From Thermoanaerobaculia bacterium (lineage in GTDB: Bacteria > Acidobacteriota > Thermoanaerobaculia > Multivoradales > Multivoraceae), in assembly GCA_022822365.1 (NCBI GenBank), contig JAJEBV010000008.1:295524-359523 (forward strand): 64,000 bases of DNA, in the 5' to 3' direction. The translations under genes were made by a program, and so were the position numbers. Numbering within the stretch: position 1 is the stretch's first letter; every line of letters begins with the position of its first letter. Below, one piece after another: positions 1 through 8,662 of this stretch. The notes beneath the pieces are model-generated. The model was not told the DNA's origin, made no database searches, and saw nothing but the letters and a program-made list of their open reading frames with translations.

Positions 1-2
1 TG

Positions 3-1058
3 ACGCTCAACAACGGCGCTTCGAAGCCGATCGAGATCGGCGCCGTGCGCCGCGGCTATCTGGGTCCGATCCGTCTCTACGTCGAGGAACCCCCGCCCGG
101 CATCGAGGCCCGGGACGGATGGATCACCAGCGAAGTGCGTGACCTCGACACGCGCACGCTGGCGCGCTCCGGCCGGATCCTGGTCACCGCCGACCTCGAC
201 GCTCCGCGCCAGCGCTTCGACCTTGAGGTCTGGGGCGAGGGCGTGCTCAAAGACGGCACCGTCATCCGCCGCCGGGCAACCGTGCCGGGGAGCGTGACCA
301 GCGTGCGCGCCGGCGACGGCCGCAGCTACACGACGGAGGCCGAGCGCTCGTTCAGCGCCCCGTGGCTGGAGAGCCGGCTGCCCGTGCTGCTCACCGGCAA
401 CTCCGGCCCCCGGCTGACTACTCCGGAGCCGGCCACGGTCAGGCTGGTCAAGGGCATGCCGTTCGACTTCGAGTGGAAGTACGAGGCCCCGCCGGGCGAG
501 GAGGCTGCGACCGAACCGCCGATGGTCGTCAACGCCGCGATCGTCGGCGGCGAGTTCCGGGTCGAGACGACAGAGAAGGCCGACTACAACAAGCCGGCAG
601 GCAGCAAGCTGATCCGAAGCAGCGACGGCACCCGGCACGATCGCTACACCGTGACGCTGACAGGCGAAATCACAGTGGGCGGACGTCCCGAGCGGCTCTA
701 TACGCCAGGCGTGACGCTCGAGATCGTCCCCGGCTACCGGATCGAGGTCACCGAAGCGACCGTCAAGTCCGGCCGAAGCGGCACGGTGGAAGGCGTCCTC
801 CACCGCGAAGAGAGCTTCCGGCAGCCGGTTGAACTGCGCGCCGACGCGCTGCCCACCGGCGTCGTCTGCGACAGCACCGAAATCGACGTCGAGGACGACG
901 GCAGGTTCCGGCTCGCCTGCGAGGCGTCGGATGCGGTCGAAGCAGGGGACTACGACTTCCTGATCACGTCGTCGTCCTGGCTCGCTGGCGAGAGAGAAGT
1001 CCGCGCCGCCTACACTACGGTGCCGGTGAGCGCGCGAATGGAGGTGAAGGGCAGATGA
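3..1058 (+). CDS. C-terminal part of a large exported Ig-like/PPC-type protein (5'-truncated by window edge)
   Basis: The frame is open from the first bases of the window, so this is the C-terminal part of a longer gene; the GTG at 45 is internal. The 350 or so visible residues are rich in beta-sandwich-like segments, with no enzyme motif. The phrase GYLGPIRLYVEEPPPGI near the left edge resembles the tails of exported pre-peptidase/Ig-like proteins encoded beside DUF1549 genes in Planctomycetes and Acidobacteria. Its stop overlaps the start of the next gene (ATGA), so the two are translationally coupled and probably act together at the cell surface. The role in polymer or sulfatide breakdown often proposed for such operons is not shown by the sequence. 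Family assignment is by style only. Confidence 0.6.
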   Translation, partial: TLNNGASKPIEIGAVRRGYLGPIRLYVEEPPPGIEARDGWITSEVRDLDTRTLARSGRILVTADLDAPRQRFDLEVWGEGVLKDGTVIRRRATVPGSVTSVRAGDGRSYTTEAERSFSAPWLESRLPVLLTGNSGPRLTTPEPATVRLVKGMPFDFEWKYEAPPGEEAATEPPMVVNAAIVGGEFRVETTEKADYNKPAGSKLIRSSDGTRHDRYTVTLTGEITVGGRPERLYTPGVTLEIVPGYRIEVTEATVKSGRSGTVEGVLHREESFRQPVELRADALPTGVVCDSTEIDVEDDGRFRLACEASDAVEAGDYDFLITSSSWLAGEREVRAAYTTVPVSARMEVKGR

Positions 1059-3610
1059 GACGTCTCGACACTCCCGGCCAGGCCGACTGTCGGTGCGCCG
1101 GCCTTCCGGCCGGCAGCAGGCGCGATGCCGCGAAGCGGCGAGCCCGAATCGCTCTCCCGCTCATCGCCCTGGCCGCGATGGCCCTGCCCGCCGGCGCCGC
1201 CACAACCCCCGTCGAGCTCCTCATCCACCCCCCCGAACTCACCTTCGACAACCTCCGCGACGGCCGCAAGCTCCTCGTCACGGGTGTCCTCGAGACCGGC
1301 GAGCGCGTCGACCTCACCGCCGACGCCGAGGTCTCCACTACGAACGCTCCGGTCGAGCGCGGCGACGACAGCTTCTTCACGCCGACCGCCTCCGGTTCCG
1401 GGTCGATCACGATCGAAGCCGCCGGCCTGACCGCCACCGTTCCCGTCGCGGTCCGCGCCGCAGCCACCAACGCCGCGCCCCCCGTCACCTTCGTCCGCGA
1501 CGTCCTGCCCGCCATGAACAAGATCGGCTGCTCCACGGGCACCTGCCACGGCGCGGCCAAGGGCAAGAACGGCTTCAAGCTGTCGCTGCGCGGCTACGAC
1601 CCGGAGTTCGACTACCAGTCGCTGCTGTACGACATGTCCGGCCGGCGCTTCAACCGCGCCGAGCCCGCGCGCTCGCTGATGCTCGCCAAGCCGACGATGC
1701 AGGTCGCGCACGAGGGCGGCCTGCGGCTCGACCACGGATCTCGCTACTACAACCAGATCCTCGACTGGATCTCAGGCGGCGTTCCCTACGGCGACCCGGC
1801 GACCGACCGCGTCGAGCGGCTGACGGTCCATCCCGGCGAGGTCTTCATGCACCGGCCGGGAATGAGCCAGCAGACGATCGTCATCGCCCACTACGGTGAC
1901 GGCAGCAGCCGCGACGTGACCCGCGAGGCGCACGTGACCAGCAGCAACACGGAGACGGTGGCTGTCGAGGACGCGCCCTCCGGCCCCGTCGCCACGGGTC
2001 TCCGCCGCGGCGAGAGCACCCTGCTCGTGCGCTACGAGGGACAGTTCACTACCGCCCCGGCCACCGTGCTCAGCGGCCGCGAGGGCTTCGAGTGGACCAC
2101 CCTGCCCCAGACCAACTACATCGATGAGCTGATCGACGAGAAGCTCCAGCGGATCGAGGTTCTGCCCTCGGCGCCGGTCGACGACGCCGCCTTCCTGCGC
2201 CGCGCCTCGCTCGATCTCACCGGCCGGATTCCGAGCCCGGAGGCGGTGCGCGCGTTCCTCGCCGACGACTCTCCGACCCAGGAGAAACGGAACCGCCTGG
2301 TCGACGAGCTGATCGCCAGCGACGGATACGTCGATCACTGGACGCTCAAGTGGGGCGACCTCCTGCGCAGCAACCGGAAGTTCATGAGCTACAAGGGCAT
2401 GCTGACCTTCCGCGGCTGGCTGCGCGAGGCGATCGAGGAGAACCGGCCCTACGACCACCTCGTCCGCGAACTGGTCACGGCCTCGGGCAGCACGCTCGAT
2501 CAGCCGGCCGCCAGCTACTACCGCGCCGCCCGCGATCCGAAGGAGGCGATGGAGACCACGACCCAGCTCTTCATGGGCGTGCGGATGGTCTGCGCCCAGT
2601 GCCACGACCACCCCTTCGAGCGCTGGACCCAGAACCAGTACTTCGAGATGACCGCCTTCTTCGCCGGCCTCGGGGTCCGCCCGGGCTTCCGCGCCGGCGA
2701 GGAGATCGTCTTCGACAAGCGCCGGGACAACGAGCAGTTGCACCCGAAGACGAACGCGGTCGTGCCGCCGAAGTACCTGGTGCCGGTCGACGGCGCGCCG
2801 GACCTCGGCGAGGGCCTGGGACGCCGGGCCGCGCTCGCCGAATGGCTGACGTCGCCGGAGAACCCCTACTTCGCACCCGCGATCGCGAACCGCGTCTGGA
2901 GCTACTTCATGGGCCGGGGGATCATCGACCCGGTCGACGACATCCGCGCCTCGAACCAGCCGGTCAATGCAGCCCTCCTGAACGCGCTGACCGCCGACCT
3001 GATCGAGAACGACTTCGACCTCCGCCACCTGATGCGGACGATCGCCACGTCCCGCGCCTACCAGGCATCGTTCCGCACGAACGAATGGAACGAGGACGAC
3101 CGGATCAACTTCTCCCATCACGAACCGCGACGGCTCAGCGCCGAGCAACTGGCCGACGCCGTCGCCCGCGCCACCGGCTCCCGCTTCGAGATCGACACGC
3201 TGCCTGAGGACTTCGACGCGACGGCCCTGCCCGACCCGCACGTGATGACGGCGAGCATGGGGATCGAAGGCTTCCTCGACCTGTTCGGCAAGCCGGACCG
3301 CGAAACCGCATGCGAGTGCGAGCGGAAGACGGAGATGAGCCTGCCGCAGGCGCTGAGCCTGCTGAACGGCTCCGTCATCGCCGACGCCATCGCCGACCCG
3401 GAGGGCCGGGTGGCGAACCTCGTCCTCGGAGGGCTGGACAACGAGGAGCTGATCGCCGATCTCTATCTCGCCACCCTCGGCCGCTACCCCACGGACGATG
3501 AATCCGCGCTCGCCGAGGGTCACTTCGAGGCCGCCGGCAGCCGCACTGCCGCCGCCCAGGACCTGATGTGGGCGCTTCTCAACTCGAACGCCTTCCTCTT
3601 CAACTCGTAG
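1055..3610 (+). CDS. DUF1549/DUF1553 (PSCyt2-PSD1) exported protein with Ig-like domains
   Basis: This 851-residue protein has, in order: a long basic N-terminus and hydrophobic signal segment (about residues 32-49), an Ig-like stretch (55-135), a cytochrome-like CSTGTCH site (C159, C164-H165), a BIG2-like Ig domain (about 255-345), DUF1549 (about 360-560, with VCAQCHDHPFERW supplying a CxxCH) and DUF1553 (about 600-830, with GRRAALAEWLTSPENPYFA and ANRVWSYFMGRG). These families occur together in planctomycete/acidobacterial operons with a DUF1501 partner, which follows 8 bp downstream. The start is set by ATGA overlap with the upstream gene. Residues about 12-31 are encoded by a dispersed palindromic repeat read in frame before the signal core. 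Heme binding is possible; the biochemical role is unknown. Confidence 0.9.
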   Translation: MRRLDTPGQADCRCAGLPAGSRRDAAKRRARIALPLIALAAMALPAGAATTPVELLIHPPELTFDNLRDGRKLLVTGVLETGERVDLTADAEVSTTNAPVERGDDSFFTPTASGSGSITIEAAGLTATVPVAVRAAATNAAPPVTFVRDVLPAMNKIGCSTGTCHGAAKGKNGFKLSLRGYDPEFDYQSLLYDMSGRRFNRAEPARSLMLAKPTMQVAHEGGLRLDHGSRYYNQILDWISGGVPYGDPATDRVERLTVHPGEVFMHRPGMSQQTIVIAHYGDGSSRDVTREAHVTSSNTETVAVEDAPSGPVATGLRRGESTLLVRYEGQFTTAPATVLSGREGFEWTTLPQTNYIDELIDEKLQRIEVLPSAPVDDAAFLRRASLDLTGRIPSPEAVRAFLADDSPTQEKRNRLVDELIASDGYVDHWTLKWGDLLRSNRKFMSYKGMLTFRGWLREAIEENRPYDHLVRELVTASGSTLDQPAASYYRAARDPKEAMETTTQLFMGVRMVCAQCHDHPFERWTQNQYFEMTAFFAGLGVRPGFRAGEEIVFDKRRDNEQLHPKTNAVVPPKYLVPVDGAPDLGEGLGRRAALAEWLTSPENPYFAPAIANRVWSYFMGRGIIDPVDDIRASNQPVNAALLNALTADLIENDFDLRHLMRTIATSRAYQASFRTNEWNEDDRINFSHHEPRRLSAEQLADAVARATGSRFEIDTLPEDFDATALPDPHVMTASMGIEGFLDLFGKPDRETACECERKTEMSLPQALSLLNGSVIADAIADPEGRVANLVLGGLDNEELIADLYLATLGRYPTDDESALAEGHFEAAGSRTAAAQDLMWALLNSNAFLFNS
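1091..1146 (+). repeat. Dispersed palindromic repeat, copy 1 (inside CDS)
   Basis: It holds the palindrome GCCGGCCttccGGCCGGC followed by a second short hairpin (GCCGCgaaGCGGC). About 28 bp match the copy at 61915-61942 on the opposite strand with only two loop differences. The whole unit also matches 12337-12391 in reverse orientation. Here it is translated between the start codon and the signal-peptide core of the DUF1549 gene. Confidence 0.75.
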
Positions 3611-3618
3611 GAGACTCC

Positions 3619-5073
3619 ATGCTCGTCATCCCAGGACAGTCCGGCCACACCTGCGACGGCCCGACCCGGCGGGAGTTCCTCCGCGTCGGCTCGCTCGGCA
3701 TCTTCGGCATCTCCCTCAGCCAGACCCTCGCGCTCCGCGACGCCCACGCCGCCACCGCGGCGGTGGACAGCTTCGCCGGCGGCAAGGGCTTCGGCAGCGC
3801 GAAGTCCGTCATCCTGCTCTTCCTCCAGGGCGGCCCCAGCCACATCGACATCTGGGATCCGAAGCCCGACGCGCCCTCGAACATCCGCGGCGAGTTCGGC
3901 GCCATCGACACGAAGGTCGACGGCATCCGCCTCTCCGAGACGATGCCGCTGCTGGCCGACCAGGTCGACAAGTGCACCCTGATCCGCTCGATGAGCTACA
4001 CCCCGAAAGGGCTCTTCAACCACACTGCGGCGATCTACCAGATGCTGACCGGCTACCCGCCGGACCGCGTCTCGCCCTCCGGCCAGCTCGAGCCGCCGAC
4101 TCCGGCCGACTTTCCGACCGCCGGCTCTCACGTCTCCAAGCTCAGGCCGCTGGACGACGCGATGCTCCCCTTCGTCGAGCTGCCGAGGCCGCTCCAGGAG
4201 TCGAACGTGATCGGCAAGGGCGGCGCCGCCGGCTTCCTCGGCAGGGCCTACGACCCGTACCGGCTCTACCAGGATCCGAACCAGCCGATCGCGCTCAGCG
4301 ACCTGGAACTCCGCGAAGAGACCTCGCCCGAGCGCCTCGCCGGCCGCTTCGAGCTTCGCAAGGGCCTGAACGCCTCCCTGCCCGAACTCGAGAAGGCGGT
4401 CGCCGACTCCGCTCTCGACGAGTACTACGAGAAGGCCTACGACCTCGTGCTCTCCGGGAAGGCCCGCCAGGCCTTCGACCTGGCCAACGAGAGCGACGAG
4501 ATGCGCGAGCGCTACGGCAAGAACACCTTCGGCCAGGGCGCGCTGATGGCCCGCCGGCTGATCGAAGCCGGCACCCGCTTCGTCCAGCTCAACTGGCCCG
4601 CCGTCGCCAACGGCAACCCCGAAGTCGACTCCTGGGACACCCACGCCGCCAACTTCGCCCCGCTCAAGAACCTGCACTGCCCCGTCCTCGACCGCGCGCT
4701 CTCGGCGCTCCTCTCCGACATGGACGACCGCGGCCTGCTCGACGAGACCCTCGTCGTCGCCGTCGGCGAGTTCGGCCGTTCACCCAGGCTGGGCGTCAGC
4801 ACCTCCGGCAACAGCAACTCCCCCGACGGCCGCGACCACTGGCCCTACTGCTACACCGCTCTGGTCGCCGGCGCCGGCGTCTCCCGCGGCCAGCTCTACG
4901 GCGAATCCGACGAGACCGGCTCGGCGCCGCGCGAGAAGCCCGTCCACCCGAACGACCTGCTGGCCACGGTGTACTACACGTTGGGCATCGATCCGGCGAT
5001 GGAGATCCTGAATCACCTGGACCAGCCGAGAGAGCTGGTCAAGGGCGAGGTGATTCGGGGTCTGTGGGCCTGA
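3619..5073 (+). CDS. DUF1501 family protein, Tat-exported
   Basis: This protein of about 484 residues belongs to the DUF1501 (sulfatase/phosphatase-fold-like) family. It begins with a twin-arginine signal: TRREFLRVGSLGIFG followed by a hydrophobic stretch and an AHA cleavage region. Family landmarks include LFLQGGPSHIDIWDPKPDAP, the ELPRP and GKGGAAGFLG segments, GTRFVQLNW, SWDTHAANF and VAVGEFGRSPR. The start was taken at ATG 3619 because an in-frame ATG-less extension upstream overlaps the previous gene and GGAG at 3610-3613 sits at ribosome-binding distance. It is the usual partner of DUF1549/DUF1553 proteins and lies 8 bp downstream of one. The Tat signal implies folding, probably with a metal, before export. 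The substrate is unknown. Confidence 0.9.
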   Translation: MLVIPGQSGHTCDGPTRREFLRVGSLGIFGISLSQTLALRDAHAATAAVDSFAGGKGFGSAKSVILLFLQGGPSHIDIWDPKPDAPSNIRGEFGAIDTKVDGIRLSETMPLLADQVDKCTLIRSMSYTPKGLFNHTAAIYQMLTGYPPDRVSPSGQLEPPTPADFPTAGSHVSKLRPLDDAMLPFVELPRPLQESNVIGKGGAAGFLGRAYDPYRLYQDPNQPIALSDLELREETSPERLAGRFELRKGLNASLPELEKAVADSALDEYYEKAYDLVLSGKARQAFDLANESDEMRERYGKNTFGQGALMARRLIEAGTRFVQLNWPAVANGNPEVDSWDTHAANFAPLKNLHCPVLDRALSALLSDMDDRGLLDETLVVAVGEFGRSPRLGVSTSGNSNSPDGRDHWPYCYTALVAGAGVSRGQLYGESDETGSAPREKPVHPNDLLATVYYTLGIDPAMEILNHLDQPRELVKGEVIRGLWA

Positions 5074-5080
5074 ACGGAGA

Positions 5081-5102
5081 CGCACCAGGGAACCCCGGTG
5101 CG
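5081..5102 (+). terminator. Hairpin after DUF1501 gene
   Basis: CGCACC and GGTGCG pair across a 10-nt loop, 8 bp after the stop. No T-run follows, so this is only a possible terminator or 3'-end stabiliser. Confidence 0.35.
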
Positions 5103-5188
5103 GCCTGTGGCGTGATCACACCGTATCCGTGAAGTCGAAGCGCCCCGGCCGAGCCCCAGGCGACGCAGGGAGTGGAGATCGGAACAAC

Positions 5189-5208
5189 TGCTATGCTGTG
5201 CAGCACAG
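5189..5208 (+). promoter_or_regulatory. Extended -10 promoter overlapped by palindromic operator (vapBC)
   Basis: TGCTATGCT at 5189-5197 fits an extended -10 (TGnTATnnT). It runs straight into a palindrome, CTGTGCaGCACAG (5196-5208), located where transcription would start, about 20 bp before the antitoxin ATG. VapB-type antitoxins commonly autorepress through such palindromes. Assignment is by position and symmetry. Confidence 0.5.
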
Positions 5209-5227
5209 AAACCGTGAGGATGTACCC

Positions 5228-5551
5228 ATGAGGAACATCACCGTATCCGTCGACGACGAGACCTACCGGCGCTCGCGCATCCGCGCGGCGGAACTCGACA
5301 CATCCGTCTCGGCACTCGTGCGGAACTATCTCGGCACCTTGGCAATGGAATCCGCCGGAAGTGCATCCGCTGAAACGCCGCTCGAACGCAGGCGGCGCCT
5401 GCTGCGCGAAGTGACGGAGGACTTTGAGCGACGCGGCGTTGGCCTCGACATGGCCGCGAATCTCCCCCGCTCAGAACTCTACGATCGTGGCCGGGCTCGA
5501 ACTGAGGCGGCCATAGCGAGAAGCCGCGACAAGAACGCCGGGCACGCTTGA
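5228..5551 (+). CDS. vapB: VapB-like ribbon-helix-helix antitoxin
   Basis: This 107-residue protein opens with a ribbon-helix-helix strand and helices (MRNITVSVDDETYRRSRIRA, then ALVRNYLGTL). A charged C-terminal tail would wrap the toxin. The ATG at 5228 is preferred over an upstream in-frame start because the RHH domain begins at it and GAGGA at 5216-5220 is a good ribosome site. Its TGA overlaps the ATG of the PIN-domain toxin, the standard arrangement of a type II vapBC module. It should neutralise the toxin and, with it, bind the palindrome over the promoter. Confidence 0.85.
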   Translation: MRNITVSVDDETYRRSRIRAAELDTSVSALVRNYLGTLAMESAGSASAETPLERRRRLLREVTEDFERRGVGLDMAANLPRSELYDRGRARTEAAIARSRDKNAGHA

Positions 5552-5979
5552 TGCCGGGGCGCTTCGTCGACACGAACGTGCTGCTGTACGGAGCCAGCCG
5601 CACCTCCGTGAACGCACCGAAGCGAAAGATGGCGCTGGACACTCTCCGCGAGAGGGACCTCGTAGTGTCCGTCCAGGTCCTGCAGGAGTTCTACCACCAA
5701 GCCACGCGGCCGACTCGAGAGGACCGCCTGTCCCACACGGACGCCCTGGCCTTCCTTGAACCGATCCTCGAGTTTCGCGTGCAACCAACAACCGTCACCG
5801 TCTTCCACGACGCGGTGATGCTCAGCCGACGATTCCAAATCGCATACTGGGACGGCGCGATACTGGCCGCGGCACGTGCCTCCGGCTGTTCGGAGATCTA
5901 CTCCGAGGATCTGAGTCACGACCAGGACTACGACGGCATTCGGGTCCTGAACCCGTTCGCCGACGCGCCTGCGTCGTGA
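5551..5979 (+). CDS. vapC: VapC-like PIN-domain ribonuclease toxin
   Basis: This 142-residue PIN-domain protein has four acidic residues placed as in VapC nucleases: D7 (in RFVDTNVLLYG), E46 (in VLQEFYHQ), D101 (in YWDGAILAAA) and D120 (in YSEDLSHDQ). Together these bind Mg/Mn for RNA cleavage. It starts at the ATG that overlaps the antitoxin stop (TGATG); the TTG three bases upstream is less likely. Length and motif spacing are normal, so the toxin looks intact. The RNA target cannot be predicted. Confidence 0.88.
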   Translation: MPGRFVDTNVLLYGASRTSVNAPKRKMALDTLRERDLVVSVQVLQEFYHQATRPTREDRLSHTDALAFLEPILEFRVQPTTVTVFHDAVMLSRRFQIAYWDGAILAAARASGCSEIYSEDLSHDQDYDGIRVLNPFADAPAS

Positions 5980-6064
5980 CGACCCACGCCTGGACCGAGA
6001 GCGACCTCGTCGTGGCCGTCCAGGGTCTGAACCCTCGACAGCCCGCGAAGCGCCGGCGATCTTC

Positions 6065-7276
6065 GTGAACACACGCGCCATTCTCATCGGGCTGGCGCTC
6101 GGCCTGGGGCTCGGAATCGCCGCGTCGGCGACCGGTTCGCCGGCGCTGCTGCGGGCCGCCGAGGCGGTCGAACCGCTCGGCCAGGTCTTCCTGCGGGCGA
6201 TCCAGATGGTCGTCATCCCGCTGGTGGCGGCGGTCGTCTTCGTCGGCGTGGGGCGGATCGGCGACCTGCGGAAGCTCGGTCGGCTAGGGGGGCTGGCCGT
6301 GGGCTTCTTCTGGGCGACGACGCTGCCGGCGATCCTGGTCGGGATGGGGGTGATGGGCTTCGCCCTGACGTTCGCGGCGCCAGTGGCGCCGCCTACGCCC
6401 GTAGAGAATCTGGGGGCCGCCGGTGTGGGCATCGTCGACTTTCTGGTCAACCTCGTGCCGCGGAATCCGGTTCAGGTCGCCGCCGACGGGGCGCTGCTCT
6501 CCCTCCTCATCTTCGTCGTGCTCCTGGCCGCGGCGACCACCACGCTGCCGGCCGACAAGCAGCGGACGCTGACGTCCTTCGCAGAGGCCCTCGGCGACGC
6601 CCTGACCAAGCTGATGGGCTGGATCCTGTGGACGGCGCCGGTCGGTGTCTTCGGTCTCGCGGCGCCGGTCATCGCGAAGACCGGGGCGGCCATGCTGCAG
6701 AACCTCGCCGTCTTCATCGTCGCCGTCGTGGCGGGCCTCTTCATCCTGAAGGGCCTCGTTCTCCTGCCCGCGGTCTGGTTCCTGGGCGGCGTACCGCCCT
6801 GGCGCTTCATCCGGGCGACGGTGGGCACGTACACCGTGGGCTTCACCACGACGACGTCCGTGGGAACGCTGCCGATGATGCTGCAGGAGGCGAAGAAGCT
6901 CGGCCTGTCCGAACGCAAGTACACGCTGGCCCTGCCGCTGGCGGCGTCGATCAACCGTCCGGGCAGCGCCCTGTTCCAGAGCGCGTCGCTCGTCTTCCTG
7001 GCGAAGATCTACGGCGTGCCGCTCGACGCGGGGCTGATCGCCGCGGCGGTGCTGGCCATCTTCCTCGCCGCGATGACGGTCGCTCCGGTGCCCAGCGCCA
7101 GCATCGTGTCGCTGGCGCCGGCCCTGGACGTTGTGGGCGTACCCCTGGCGGGACTCGGCATCCTGCTGGGGATCGACCGTGTGCCCGACGTCTTCCGCTC
7201 CGCGGCCAACGTGATTGCCCACATGTGCGCCGCGACGACGGTCGACACGATGACCCGTGGCGACGGCGAGGAGTGA
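6065..7276 (+). CDS. DAACS (SDF) family Na+/H+:dicarboxylate symporter
   Basis: This 403-residue membrane protein resembles GltP/DctA-type symporters. It has a hydrophobic N-terminus (NTRAILIGLALGLGLGI), the AIQMVVIPLVAAVVF segment, the serine/threonine-rich hairpin equivalent (TVGFTTTTSVGTLPMML), and the substrate/sodium-site region SINRPGSALFQSASLVFLA in place of the usual NMDGT-type loop. The C-terminal SANVIAHMCAATTVD corresponds to the second hairpin/TM8 region. The GTG start at 6065 has no strong ribosome site; a downstream start cannot be excluded. Substrate is likely a dicarboxylate or acidic amino acid. It is monocistronic and converges with the next gene. Confidence 0.85.
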   Translation: MNTRAILIGLALGLGLGIAASATGSPALLRAAEAVEPLGQVFLRAIQMVVIPLVAAVVFVGVGRIGDLRKLGRLGGLAVGFFWATTLPAILVGMGVMGFALTFAAPVAPPTPVENLGAAGVGIVDFLVNLVPRNPVQVAADGALLSLLIFVVLLAAATTTLPADKQRTLTSFAEALGDALTKLMGWILWTAPVGVFGLAAPVIAKTGAAMLQNLAVFIVAVVAGLFILKGLVLLPAVWFLGGVPPWRFIRATVGTYTVGFTTTTSVGTLPMMLQEAKKLGLSERKYTLALPLAASINRPGSALFQSASLVFLAKIYGVPLDAGLIAAAVLAIFLAAMTVAPVPSASIVSLAPALDVVGVPLAGLGILLGIDRVPDVFRSAANVIAHMCAATTVDTMTRGDGEE

Positions 7277-7292
7277 GAACGTACCCTCCGGT

Positions 7293-8066
7293 TCAGGGTC
7301 GAGACACAGCCTCCTCCAGGCGCTCCAGGTACGGCATGGCCGAGTCCAGGTTACCGACGAAGGGATCTCGGCCCGCGTCCTCGTTCCACTCGTACTCGGT
7401 GGCCTGGGCCAGCATCCGCGCCGCGTCGTGACCGAAGAAGCGGGCGACAACGGCCAGACTCATGTCGATCCCGGCCGACACGCCGGAGGAAGTCATCACG
7501 TGGCCGGCATCGACCCAGCGGGCTTCCTTCACCCACTCGGTCTCGGGGCCGAAGCCCGCGATGTAACTGAAAAAGGCCTTGTTGCCTGTCGCCGGCAGGC
7601 CGTCAAGGATGCCGGCCTTGGCGAGGATTGCCGAGCCGGTGCAGACGGAGGTGGTGAGTTGGACCTCGGCGGCGCGCTCGGCGACGAAGTCCAGGAGAGC
7701 CTGGTTCTCGACTTCCCGGAGCGTGCCGATGCCGCCCGGCACCATGATCACGTCGAGCGGCGGGGCCTCGTCGTAGCCGTACTGAGCCTCGACCTTCGGC
7801 GCCATCTCGGCCGGATAGGTCGTCGTGGTCAGGGCGACCGGCCGGGCGGAGTCCGCGATCAGGTGGACACGGATCAGCCCGGGCCCGGCGTTGAGCCACA
7901 TCTCGATCGGTCCGAAGACGTCGAGCGGCTCGGCGCCGTCGTAGAGGACGACGCCGATGTCGAGCGGCGGATCGTAGCCTCCGACTTCAGACTGGGCCGG
8001 CAGCGGGTCACCTCCCGCCGTCGCCAGCAAGGCCGTGACAATCAGAACGCGGGCAAGGTTCGTCAT
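7293..8066 (-). CDS. Exported DJ-1/PfpI (GATase1-like) family protein
   Basis: This 257-residue protein has an N-terminal signal peptide (ARVLIVTALLATAGG, cleavage near PAQS). A DJ-1/PfpI domain follows: DIGVVLYDGAEPLDVFGPIE, DVIMVPGGIGT, then the nucleophile elbow SVCTGSAILAKAG with Cys142. The segment ATGNKAFF and SSGVSAGIDMSLAVVARFFG match the AraC-associated and isonitrile-hydratase-like branch. No DNA-binding domain is present, so it is not a GlxA-type regulator. Periplasmic location is unusual for this fold; the function may be a hydrolase, chaperone or amidase. The TAG stop faces the symporter stop across a 16-bp gap. Confidence 0.82.
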   Translation of the reverse strand: MTNLARVLIVTALLATAGGDPLPAQSEVGGYDPPLDIGVVLYDGAEPLDVFGPIEMWLNAGPGLIRVHLIADSARPVALTTTTYPAEMAPKVEAQYGYDEAPPLDVIMVPGGIGTLREVENQALLDFVAERAAEVQLTTSVCTGSAILAKAGILDGLPATGNKAFFSYIAGFGPETEWVKEARWVDAGHVMTSSGVSAGIDMSLAVVARFFGHDAARMLAQATEYEWNEDAGRDPFVGNLDSAMPYLERLEEAVSRP

Positions 8067-8204
8067 CGATGATCCTCTCCTCCTTCAAGGAGCCTACTGG
8101 TCGTCCGATGCACTCGTAGCGATGAGGCCTATCCCGGGTTGGACCTTTTCCTGGCCTCAGGCGACAGGCGTAGGCTAGCCTCGAATCGTGGGAGGACTAC
8201 GAGA

Positions 8205-8417
8205 ATGAGACCGACCGAAATCATCTTCGAGGTTTCCGAAGCCTGTGAAGGCGGTTACGACGCCAAGGCGCTCGGCTACGGCATCTTCACCCAGGGGGAC
8301 GACTGGGAGGACTTGAAGGAGATGGTCCGGGACGCAGTCCTGTGCCACTTCGAGGAAGGTGACGCGCCCCGCGTGATCCGTCTGCATCTCGTCACGGAGG
8401 AGGCCATCGCGGTATGA
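8205..8417 (+). CDS. hicB: HicB-like short antitoxin
   Basis: This 70-residue protein has the compact alpha/beta fold start of HicB-like antitoxins (EIIFEVSEACEGGYDAKALG, then DDWEDLKEMVRDAVLCHF). Such short forms are often mislabelled as a dehydrogenase subunit. The ATG at 8205 has a GGAGG at 8191-8195. Its stop overlaps the hicA start (ATGA). It would bind and mask the toxin; there is no separate DNA-binding domain, so autoregulation may rely on the complex. Confidence 0.8.
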   Translation: MRPTEIIFEVSEACEGGYDAKALGYGIFTQGDDWEDLKEMVRDAVLCHFEEGDAPRVIRLHLVTEEAIAV

Positions 8418-8662
8418 AGCTGCCCCGCGACCTCTCCGGCGAAGAGGTCGCAAGACGGCTTCGCCGACAGTACGGCTACCGTGTGACTCGAACCAGGGGC
8501 AGCCACATGACCGCCACCTTGGCCGTTGGCGACAAGAGCCACAATGTGACCGTGCCTCGCCATCGGAACCTGAGAGTCGGAACTCTGAGCGAGATCGCTG
8601 GCAGCGTGGCAGCATTCCTTGGCCTCTCGAAGGCCGAAGTACGGGAAGCCCTCTTCCGGTGA
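8414..8662 (+). CDS. hicA: HicA-like mRNA interferase toxin
   Basis: This 82-residue double-stranded-RNA-binding-like fold is typical of HicA. It has the conserved RGSH motif carrying the catalytic His31, preceded by the basic helix RLRRQYGYRVTRTR and followed by VTVPRHRNLRVGTLSEI. The length is normal and the key histidine is present, so the toxin looks functional. It overlaps hicB by 4 bp, and its own stop overlaps the GTG start of the DUF3604 gene, an unusual coupling of a toxin-antitoxin module with an enzyme gene. Confidence 0.87.
   Translation: MKLPRDLSGEEVARRLRRQYGYRVTRTRGSHMTATLAVGDKSHNVTVPRHRNLRVGTLSEIAGSVAAFLGLSKAEVREALFR

Noticed and set aside
1772-3523. Long antisense frame (about 580 aa) opposite the DUF1549 gene
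   Set aside because: Composition is a GC-bias shadow with no domain or signal. The + strand gene has clear domains and coupled start.
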